DNA of 64,000 bases from Metaphire vulgaris (Eukaryota; Annelida; Clitellata; Crassiclitellata; Megascolecidae): the NCBI GenBank assembly GCA_018105865.1, contig CM030845.1:13453390-13517389 (forward strand). Reading direction: 5' to 3'. The position numbers and the translations under genes were made by a program. This document shows positions 56,225-64,000 of the stretch, piece by piece. Numbering within the stretch: the first letter of the stretch is position 1; every line of letters starts with the position of its first letter. The notes under the pieces were generated by a model. That model searched no databases, had not been told where the DNA came from, and saw only the letters and a program-made list of their open reading frames with translations.

Positions 56225-56818
56225 ATGCCACCTCCGTCTCTGCAGTGGTTTGCGCTGTGCAAATTTCTGGCTTCGCTGCCGCCTTCTCGCGTCTGGGAAA
56301 TTCAATCTTCTAGGTTTCTAGCCTTTTTATCTCGCTTGATACCTGCCGAAATCTTAAATATCCTGCTATATCCCTGGACTGTTCACCCAAATCTTGTTGA
56401 CATTGCGTACATCGATAACCCTTTTCGCCAATTCGATGAAGACCTAATTTCTCTTTACTATCACCCTCGCCTCGCCATCCGTCATGCTTTCCTAAACCAT
56501 CGTTGCAACCTATTTGATGACACTTTCTCTTGCCCTCATCTTGGAAAGTTCCTTGAATTCGAAAGGTCTATTTGTCACATCAGTCTTCCCTTTCCAGATT
56601 TGCAGTTTTTTTCCGGAGACCCTTTGTTTCTATTTCCTCCTTCCTCCAATAGAGTCATAGCCCTTGTTTGTTCGTACCTTCAGTATTTTTTAACACACCA
56701 TCAGCCACCACCAGCTCCAGTCCTCCCTTCTCCATCCCTTACCGGTGTGGACGTTGATGACCTAGAGTTTGAAAATCTTGAGAGCCTGGAGGACTCGGAT
56801 GAAGAAAATATGAATTAA
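56225..56818 (+). CDS. Extra ORF upstream of gag in the gypsy element
   Basis: An ATG at 56,225 opens 197 codons ending at 56,818. The protein is rich in Leu, Pro and Phe with LSRLIPAEILNILLYPWTVH, FRQFDEDLISLYYHPRL and HPPxPAPVLPSPS-like stretches. It ends in an acidic tail, GVDVDDLEFENLESLEDSDE. I recognise no domain. It is intact although the gag and pol frames downstream are broken. About 195 bp separate it from the gag start. It might be an accessory protein of the element or an unrelated captured ORF. Gypsy elements usually have gag first, so its position is unusual. Confidence 0.5.
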   Translation: MPPPSLQWFALCKFLASLPPSRVWEIQSSRFLAFLSRLIPAEILNILLYPWTVHPNLVDIAYIDNPFRQFDEDLISLYYHPRLAIRHAFLNHRCNLFDDTFSCPHLGKFLEFERSICHISLPFPDLQFFSGDPLFLFPPSSNRVIALVCSYLQYFLTHHQPPPAPVLPSPSLTGVDVDDLEFENLESLEDSDEENMN

Positions 56819-57012
56819 CACTCTTTTATCTTTGTCTGACTGGTGTTATGCTTGTCATGTGCAATATTTATTAGTGCATTATAGTGTAGTATTAATGTGT
56901 TATACTTCGCATTTTTTTCTAGTGTAAATATCATTTTGACTAGTGCTTTAATTAACTTTCTTTATTGATTGATGGTATTCGATAGTTATTTTTCATTGTC
57001 ATATCATTCGCC

Positions 57013-58196
57013 ATGGCAGAATCACCACAATCATTGCGACATCAGAGTCATTATCACCCAGTCATTCGAATCATGCAGACTCACCCCGCCTCTTGAGACC
57101 GAATTAAATCAGTTAGAACTGAACCTTCCGCATTCTAACATTCCTCCAATCCTGTCACCACACGTGGAACCCGCACCCTGATTACTCGTCCTGTTATCGT
57201 CTCGTCTGCTGTAGCGTCAGTGTGCGTTTCAAGTACTAGTCAGTCTTACGCCATGCCAAAACCTGTACCAATGAGACCACAAGCTCTACATGATCTTTTT
57301 TTCCACCTAGGGACCATGTATGGAGGCCCTCTCAGCTATCACCTTCTCGCGATTTGGACAGTCCTATTCAATTTTCAGCCGTGCCAGATACAAATTTGGG
57401 GCATTTTCCGTCTCATGCGTATAATCATCAGTCGTCCGCTGCCGTGTATCATCATCATCATAATCATCATGATCATTATCAGCAACCACTTCGCCCACAG
57501 CAGGGCCAGTCATCCAACCTTTCATTTGCATCTCATTATCATCATCAACGACTACCACAGTCATCACAACCAGGAACTAGAGTTGTTCCTGTAGCCCCAG
57601 AGGAAGTAATAATAGAGAGCAGAGGTGTTACTTTACACCCGGATGCTTTGGTACACCCGGATGCCCTATTAGCGCCAATAGCAGCAGCAACAAGTTCCGT
57701 GTTACAGTCCACCCCAGGTGTGATGCCTGAAGAGGGAAATTTCAAACAGGTTGTGAGATCCGGTTTATTCTGCCCAAATTATTTTCAGGGGCTTTCCCAG
57801 GAGGACCCATACGAATTTGTTCGTCAATTTGAACTTTGGGCTAATTTTAACAATTTGGATGAAAAATCGGCCATTTCAGCTTTTCAGCTACTTCTCAGAG
57901 GTCCCGCAGCCACTTGGTTTAAATCATTAGCGAAATCATCCATTACCAAATTTCAGGAATTGTCCAAACTTTTCATCGCCAGATACACAATCTTAGACAA
58001 ACCATGGAATGAAATTGGATCTCTTTGGACAACTAGACAATTAGCTAATCAAAATGTTCACGATTATGTTGCAAACATTCAGTTCAAGGCTGATCGTCTG
58101 CAATTAAATGCCGAGACGGTGTTCCAAATTGCCTTACACGGTCTTTTTGCCAGGTGTCAAAAACTGTGTATTACAAAAAAATGTAAAATCCATTGA
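57013..58196 (+). pseudogene. gypsy gag, N-terminal and capsid part (frameshifted)
   Basis: A well-placed ATG (GCCATGG) at 57,013 starts MAESPQSLRHQSHYHPV, but this frame stops after 27 codons. The coding sense then passes through other frames near 57,096-57,360. From about 57,354 a frame of 280 codons carries a His-rich part (YHHHHNHHDH) and the retrotransposon gag domain, with FCPNYFQGLSQEDPYEFVRQ, FQLLLRGPAATWFKSL, FIARYTI and NVHDYVANIQFKADRL. It ends at an A7 run (58,175-58,181), where the frame shifts. Gag would form the particle around element RNA. The breaks prevent a full-length product unless some are assembly errors. Confidence 0.8.
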
Positions 58197-58792
58197 AGAG
58201 CTTTTTACAAACTGCCTCACTCTATGAGCTGGCAACGGACTCAACGACGGATTCAAATGCTCAAATTTTGCAATCATTACAAGATATGAAGCAGCAAATA
58301 GATCGTCTACAAATTAGACCAATGTCACCAATGCAAAATTCTACTAAAAGAGTTCATTTTTCGGATTCTACACAAGATTATGAGCAAGATTTTTCTTCAA
58401 ATGATCGAGGTTCTTCCACTGTCAGTCCAAGAGATTCTCCAAACTCAACCTACAAAAATAATTATAGTACTTTTAACCAAAGGCAAAATTTTCAATCAGA
58501 ATCACAGGGTTTTCAACCAAATCCTCGTTCAAATTTTAATTCTCAAAATTCTCAAAAGGCTTCGTATTCAAATTTCACTCCAAACAAATTCCAAAATGAC
58601 TGCCGTGCAAATTTAAACTCTGGGAGACCTCAGAATTTTTATAACAAAAACAGCAACACTGGGAATTTTCAAGATTCTGGGCAAAGCTGCCGCAACTGTG
58701 GAATCGCCCATAAATTCAATGAGAAATGCCCAGCCTATGGACTCCAATGCAGATTTTGCAAGCGCCTTAATCATTTTCACGTTGTTGTTTAA
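58197..58792 (+). pseudogene. gypsy gag C-terminus with zinc knuckle
   Basis: A separate frame carries LYELATDSTTDSNAQI, a Gln/Asn/Ser/Phe-rich linker and, at 58,688-58,790, a nucleocapsid-type knuckle of the form C-x2-C-x4-H-x4-C-x5-C-x2-C-x4-NHF. The last expected Cys residues fall after a frame change near 58,784 (GTTGTTGTTT), so the knuckle is cut. It normally binds element RNA. Confidence 0.78.
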
Positions 58793-59102
58793 AAGCTAAA
58801 TCTCAATCTCGATAGCAACCAAAACCGGCGCCACAGCAGCGCTGGTTACAGACATTTTATGATCCCGTATATAATGATCATCGAAATAGGTCACAGTTTA
58901 GTTGGCAGCCGGAATTGAAATCCAAATTACATCCTAAATCAAAAGTAAAATTGCATCCTGATTCAAAGTGGACCCAGTCTTGCAGAGGGTCTAGTCCAAA
59001 GTTTTCAAAATCTAACGATTCACATTTCGGCTCGGGAAACTTACAAACTTGTTCAGATACAGTTGAAGGCACAGCAGAAATTTTTGTGAAACTTTTGGCA
59101 GA
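58793..59102 (+). pseudogene. gag-pol linker, broken
   Basis: Reading through one stop (TAG at about 58,814) gives a Lys/Pro/Ser-rich linker, KSKLHPKSKVKLHPDSK, leading to the protease. A frame change just before 59,103 separates it from pol. Whether this is the natural gag-pro junction or decay cannot be decided here. Confidence 0.55.
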
Positions 59103-60593
59103 TCACGACCAGTGTTGATTGACACAGGGGCCGCTCGTTCAGCAATTTCAGTTGGAATGTTCAAACAACTCGGACTCAAACCACAGAACATTTCACCTGT
59201 AGACATTCGGTTATTTGGGGCAAATACCCAGATGTTGGAAATACTAGGTCAAATTTCAATCCCATTGAATTTCACAGGTTTAATTATTGATGTTGATTTC
59301 TTGGTAATTCCGACATTAGTCAAGCCAATTATTTTAGGGCATGATTTTCTGCATGCTAATCAAGCACGCATTGATTATAAGTGCAATACAGTGTCATTAT
59401 TTGATGATTTGGTTACTCTTAATTTTATTTCACATGGTAATGGAAACTTGGTATCCGTGCTGCGACTGCCCGTCAACATAAGGATTCCACCCAAATCGGT
59501 TGTGTTTGCAAGCGTAAATATACCCTCTAAGTTTAACAATAAGAATGTAATTATTGAGCCTTTGCGAGCCTATAACAGAACTCCAGCTGTTATTGCAAAT
59601 ATTTTAGTTAAGCCTCGCCTGTGTAAATCTGTTGTACATATTTTGAATCCTACGTCTAATGTTGTCTGCTTGCATAAAAATATGAAAATAGCTAGCGCCT
59701 GTCTAGCAGATCTTCCGAACTCTACTTCTAGAGAAACTATGAATGTTTTGCAGTCTGAGTTGCTAGCAGATAATTTACCTGTACATAATATAAGAACAAG
59801 TGAATTGAACACTTTAGGCATTCAACTGCCTGTTGACACTCTGCCTGTAGAAGAATTAGAGATTTTATCTGCGCTTTTGTATAGGAATAAGGACTTGTTT
59901 GCGCAAAATCTTAGTCAGTTACCAGGATTTTTAAACGTCAAACACAAAATTGAAACCTGGGGGGCCCCCGTTTCGCAAAAGCCTTACCGGCACAGCCCTG
60001 AGGCTCGAAAAGAAATTAGTCGCCAGGTGGCCGACATGTTAAAGAACGATATTATTGAAGAAAGCTTTAGCCCATGGAGATCACCCGTTCTTTTGGTTTC
60101 TAAAAAGCAATCTGCCACCCCCCGGTTCGTGGTCGATTACCGCAAACTCAATGCACAAACTCATGATATGGTGTTTGACTTACCGACGTTAGAATCAGTG
60201 GTAGATGCGATGACCTTCAATCGACCTTGTATCTTTAGTGCAATCGATCTAAAAGAGGGTTATAGACAAATATTGTTAGATGAAGAGTCAAGCCATAAGA
60301 CAACTTTCGTTACACACGAAGGCAGTTACTCTTTTAAACGCCTGAGCTTTGGTCTAAAAAACGCGCCTGCTGTGTTTCAGTCGCTTTTGCAGAATGTTTT
60401 TCAAGGTATTTTATGGCAGTATGTTTTAGTGTATATAGATGACATTTTAGTGTATAGTAGCTCATTCAAGGAACATCTTTCCCATCTGGAAATGATCTTC
60501 GACAGATTGCGACAAGCCAATCTACGGATGCACCCACAGAAGTGCCAGTTCGCTCTGACTCGTCTGAACTTTTTTGGGTCACGTTCTTTCTGA
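59103..60593 (+). pseudogene. gypsy pol: protease and reverse transcriptase
   Basis: The open frame includes the aspartic protease signature VLIDTGAARSAIS and its flap region ILGHDFL. The reverse transcriptase follows, with FSPWRSPVLLVSKK, RFVVDYRKLNAQT, FSAIDLKEGYRQI (catalytic Asp), FKRLSFGLKNAPAVFQ and VLVYIDDILVYS (catalytic Asp pair at 60,438-60,443). The catalytic residues of both enzymes are present. The frame ends at 60,593 after a T6 run at 60,571-60,576. The next conserved block is in the neighbouring frame, as one extra T would produce. There is no ATG at the start; the frame would be reached from gag. Confidence 0.9.
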
Positions 60594-60910
60594 TAAAGGT
60601 TTGGAAGTTGACGAGAGGAAAGTAGAGAAGATTAAAGCATACCCTTGTCCTACTAATGTAACTGAACTAAGACGATTCCTCGGAATCTGCAATTTTACAG
60701 AAAGTACGTGAGAAACTATTCGAAGGTGGCCGCACCTTTGAATGAACTGCTACGTAAAGATATGACATTCTTATGGACAGAGGCTTGTGAGCAAGCGTTT
60801 CATTTCCTAAAGCAAGCACTCATGACTACGCCCATACTCTTGTTTCCAAACTTAAACAAAGAATTTTTCTCTCAACTGACGCTAGTACCACAGCTGTTGG
60901 CTTTATTTTG
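60594..60910 (+). pseudogene. gypsy pol: RT thumb and start of RNase H
   Basis: The reading continues with SDKGLEVDERKVEKIKAYPC and ELRRFLGICNF, shifts at a T4 run (about 60,690), continues with VRNYSKVAAPLNELLRKD, FLKQALMTTPILLFPN, and shifts again at a T5 run (about 60,866), where the first RNase H Asp motif lies. Each shift is one base and lies in a T homopolymer. Confidence 0.85.
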
Positions 60911-62690
60911 AGCCAACGTGATGAGGACGGTAGAATGCGACCTATCGAATTTGGTGGTCGTGCCTTAAGAAACAATGAAAAATTTTGGTCAATTTCAGAA
61001 ATCGAGTGCCTTGCGTTAGTTGAAGGAATACGACATTTTCATTCATTTTTAGCACATCGCCATTTTCATATAGAGACAGACCACGTGAGCTTAAAGTACC
61101 TTAACGAAATCCGAGGTTCAACGCAAGGAAGGTTAGCTAGATGGAGTCTATTGCTGCAAAATTATAATTTTACTGTGCATTACAAACCAGGAAAGATGAA
61201 TCAGGCCGCTGACGCTCTTTCCCGGATCGAATATCCACCACCCGAAGAAGTGGCGGCCGACGATGTTTTTCTCAGAGACGATTTGTACATATCGACGATG
61301 AACTCGAACGAACTACTCGAAGTAGGTCAATGGGTTGAAGTCGTTTTCAATCCACCAGGCGGTAAAGAAGCCGTCTTCAGCGTCATCGACGATAATCCTA
61401 CATCACAATCGCCAGAGAGCGTAAGTCAACATGATATTTTTTTCGACATCGACATTCGTCAAGAGCAGAGAAAATGCAATGAGCTGAAACCTTACATTGA
61501 CTACCTAGAATCATCTGAATTACCAAGTAATGAGAAATTGGCTCGAAAACTTGTTATGCAAGCAGAACAGTTTACTTTAATTAATGGCATTTTGCATCAC
61601 TTATATCAACCACGAACCAAGAACGTTCATCTAGTGAAACCACTCATTACTCAACTGGTCATTCCTAAATCACTTCGTGAAACTGTGCTTACGGCATGCC
61701 ATACAAACTTTGATCATGCAGCACTGGATCGATGTTACGTACTGATTCGAGCCAGATTTTTCTGGGAAAGACTATATAGTGATGTTGCAGAATTCATCGC
61801 TACCTGCGAGGATTGTCAATGTTCAAAGAGATCAACTCACCTGATAAGAGCTCCGCTGCATCCCATGCCCATCGAAAATTCCTTCGGTCGTTACCAGATC
61901 GATTGCGCGGGACCGCTTCCGAAGACGAACAAAGGTAATCGTTATTTACTTCTTGTGATGGAATCGCTGACCCGGTGGCCAGAGTGTTTTGCAATACCAG
62001 ATCAAAAAAGTTCAACGATCGCCACTGTACTGTATGAACAAGTCTTTACCAGACTAGGTCCTCCTGTTAGTCTCCTATCAGACCGGGGCTCATCCTTCAC
62101 GTCGTCAGTCGTCACAGAACTGTGCAAGTTGTTCAACGTTAAGAGGACCTTGACTTCTTCCTACAGACCTCAGACGAATAGTCTCATTGAACGACAATGG
62201 TCCACGATATACCAATCCTTGCGTATCCATTGCTTTGATCAGAAAAATTGGGATGAATTCATTCCCGGGATCATGATGGCTCACCGAGCGACACCGTCAG
62301 TCTACAGTTCGAATTTCTCACCCTATTTTCTTCTCCATGGACGAGAAATGTTACTACCTGTGCAAATTTCGTTAACTGACTATCGCGATACTGGTTTTAG
62401 TAAAACAGACGATTATATCCGACAACTCTTACCTAAACTCGAAATCGCGCACGCAGTGGCTAAGCAGAACATCGCCGACGCTCAACAGATCTACAAGCGG
62501 AAGTATGACGACGCTTCGCAAGGTACTGCAACCTATAAGCCAGGTGACTTGGTTTGGCTCTCAGACCCACGCAAACGCAAGGGCCAATCACCGAAGATTA
62601 CTCGAAAATGGGTAGGACCTTATTACGTTGTCAATCAGCTATCCAATGATGTGTATATACTGCGCCATGCAAAGACCAATGTCAAACACC
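60908..62690 (+). pseudogene. gypsy pol: RNase H and integrase
   Basis: The open frame has RNase H parts (ISEIECLALVEGIRHFHSFL, IETDH, NQAADALSR). The integrase follows: a zinc finger with H-x4-H and C-x2-C (CHTNFDHAALD, CEDCQ; about 61,697-61,820), catalytic residues Asp 61,901 (QIDCAG), Asp 62,081 (LLSDRGSSF) and Glu 62,189 (LIERQW), and 35 residues between the last two, the expected DD35E spacing. A GPY/F module (KWVGPYYVV) lies near 62,608-62,634. All key residues are present, so this half would encode an active integrase if expressed. The frame changes again at a C run near 62,690. Confidence 0.92.
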
Positions 62691-63179
62691 CTCCCAGTAC
62701 ACCAGACCCGCCTGAAAGCCTTCAACGGCTGTCGCGAAGACTTGTTAGCAAGATTCGTTAATAATAATTCTTTGAATAATGCTGATCAAACGGAGAGTCA
62801 ACAAATTCCTACCGATAACGTCGACGACGGAAATTCCGATGAAACGATAAACAGTGACACTGATACCTTGAACCCGACTTCGGCGTTTGTCAACAACGAC
62901 CCCCCTACAACTATCGAGCCTCAGATGCACTCAACCGTGTCACTCAAAGACGAAGCCGAGGTAGACTCTAATCTTAGAGCGCAACCAAGCGTGACGGTAA
63001 ATATCGGCGATTCCTTAACAAACAGTCAACCTTCAACTCAGCCGGATGCAAAGGTAACCAATGACCCTCCACAGTTCAATCGACGTCTTCACTGGATGAC
63101 TGTACGCAAATTTATTATCCAAACGATTATGCAGCGCCACAATCGTCCACAGCCACCAGTTCTGCATGGCATGATGTAA
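62680..63179 (+). pseudogene. gypsy pol C-terminal tail
   Basis: After a frameshift near CACCCTCCCAG (62,688-62,698) the coding sense continues with LPVHQTRLKAFNG, the usual (H/V)xSRLKPF end of the integrase module. An Asp/Thr/Asn-rich tail of about 140 residues follows to a stop at 63,179. The tail has no recognised domain (NSDTDTLNPTSAFVNNDPPT). Confidence 0.7.
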
Positions 63180-64000
63180 AACGTGTTTTAGCCTGTAAAT
63201 ATATTAATGGTATCAAGCAATATAAATTACTTTGGGACTGTTTCCACGTTCTGTTTCATGGGAACCAGAAAATTGTTTATCCGATAAGCTTAAACATGAT
63301 TTTCATCTAAGTAGAACATTGACAGGCAGGTCGCGTAAACGCCCTTACCAAAGGCGCTACAAAAATTAACTACTATTCAGAGAAATTCTTATTAAAGCCA
63401 CGTCTCGTTACGCAGTGTTGACCAAATGAAGGAGATTTTTTTTTTTACCAAGCACCAAAACAGTGTGAAAACTTTTCTTATGGCCTAAGAATTTTTAGCC
63501 CTGGCAGGTTTCGAAAGTGCGCATTATCGTTGCCAGTAGTCAGTGGATATCAATTCTTTGAATGACAAGTTATCAGACCAATGATCAACTGTTGTAAATT
63601 GTTGCCATTCATTGTGATTTTTTTTCCTCTAAACCCAGTTGTGCACAGAAAGATTTTATGAGCTCATGCAAATTGTTTTAGACAGGAACCTTATTGAAGT
63701 TTACAGAAGAGAACGAAATATCCCCGAGTCTCCAAACCCACCCGGATACCAAGTTTCTCGATGCAGTGTACAGTTTGTATAAGTGTTAAAGGAGAGGTTT
63801 TTTTATTTTGTCGTATTAAGTGTCGTGACAATGTGTTTACTTGTGAATGTTGTTTTGTTTAAAGCGTGGTTCCAATTGTTTTCAACGCCTGTTTATTATG
63901 TTACTATGTGAAGATTTCGTGACTGGAAGTTTAGCACCTGTTTATGTTAATTATGCAGATTCATTAATGTGGCTATTAACGATTGTATGTGTATGAAAGA
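63180..64000 (+). other. 3' noncoding part of the gypsy element, LTR not reached
   Basis: AT-rich sequence with purine runs such as AATGAAGGAGA (63,426) and TTAAAGGAGAGG (63,787) that could serve as the polypurine primer. No env-like frame and no segment repeating the 55-56 kb sequence was found. The 3' LTR may start near the end and extend past 64,000. Confidence 0.4.

Larger units (their letters stand above)
55957..63999 (+). mobile_element. Ty3/gypsy retroelement, frameshifted, 3' end beyond window
   Basis: A leader, an extra ORF, gag with a zinc knuckle, then protease, reverse transcriptase, RNase H, integrase with a GPY/F module and a C-terminal tail lie in the Ty3/gypsy order. No env-like ORF is seen. 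The leader has a 19-bp direct repeat AAGCTTGGTTATAAGTGGT at 55,957 and 55,977 (period 20), possibly next to the primer-binding site. An LTR pair was not recognisable. Several frameshifts break gag and pol, most at homopolymer runs. Confidence 0.85.

Noticed and set aside
55000..63999. LTR pair for the gypsy element
   Set aside because: I compared 54.9-56.2 kb with 63.2-64.0 kb by eye and found no long matching stretch; TGTCGTA-type matches are too short.

Overview
The window is animal genomic DNA. It has no operons, Shine-Dalgarno sites or long uninterrupted genes. It does have dense microsatellites, truncated LINE 3' ends, dozens of terminal-inverted-repeat (TIR) elements with 8-bp target-site duplications (TSDs), a tRNA-derived SINE, a mariner, a Ty3/gypsy retroelement and a few spliced-looking exons with GT/AG sites. 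This mix fits a marine invertebrate or other metazoan of moderate AT content; the species cannot be named from the sequence.

Layout. 0-6 kb: three truncated CR1/L2-type LINE copies, an isolated minus-strand LINE 3' end and two Harbinger-like miniature elements. 7-9.7 kb: a 5'-truncated non-LTR retrotransposon with a C-terminal CCHC plus restriction-like endonuclease, lying between two (TA)n tracts and split by a 591-bp hAT-type element. 10-26.5 kb: mostly nonautonomous hAT-type insertions, many with perfect 8-bp TSDs, plus one hAT transposase relic, a perfect 28-bp hairpin, a telomere-motif palindrome and AAGGAC-type minisatellites. 27.4-31.2 kb: a candidate minus-strand host gene of three coding exons encoding a two-helix membrane protein with a low-complexity tail. 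31-34 kb: GC-rich sequence with CGG, CCG, CAGA and CT repeats. 34-49 kb: more hAT-type elements, a SINE, old LINE fragments, duplicated AT-rich sequence and microsatellites. 49.0-51.2 kb: one hAT-type element invaded by two smaller hAT-type elements and a LINE. 51.3-52.0 kb: a candidate host promoter, a noncoding exon and a signal-peptide exon on the plus strand. 52.6-54.5 kb: a hAT relic of the GTF2IRD2/ZBED type invaded by a mariner. 55.9 kb to the end: a Ty3/gypsy element (extra ORF, gag, protease-RT-RNaseH-integrase) with several frameshifts, most at homopolymers. No LTR pair is recognisable, and the 3' LTR may lie beyond the window.

Most of the window is therefore a record of transposition. 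Two results stand out. First, a short motif close to GACCTTTTTTGCTTGTCAG recurs inside more than a dozen TIR elements whose termini and TSD lengths differ. Second, the endonuclease-type retrotransposon sits inside a TA microsatellite, and its open frame is recovered exactly when the nested insertion plus one TSD copy is subtracted. Only two regions look like host genes, and both are partial or need transcript support.
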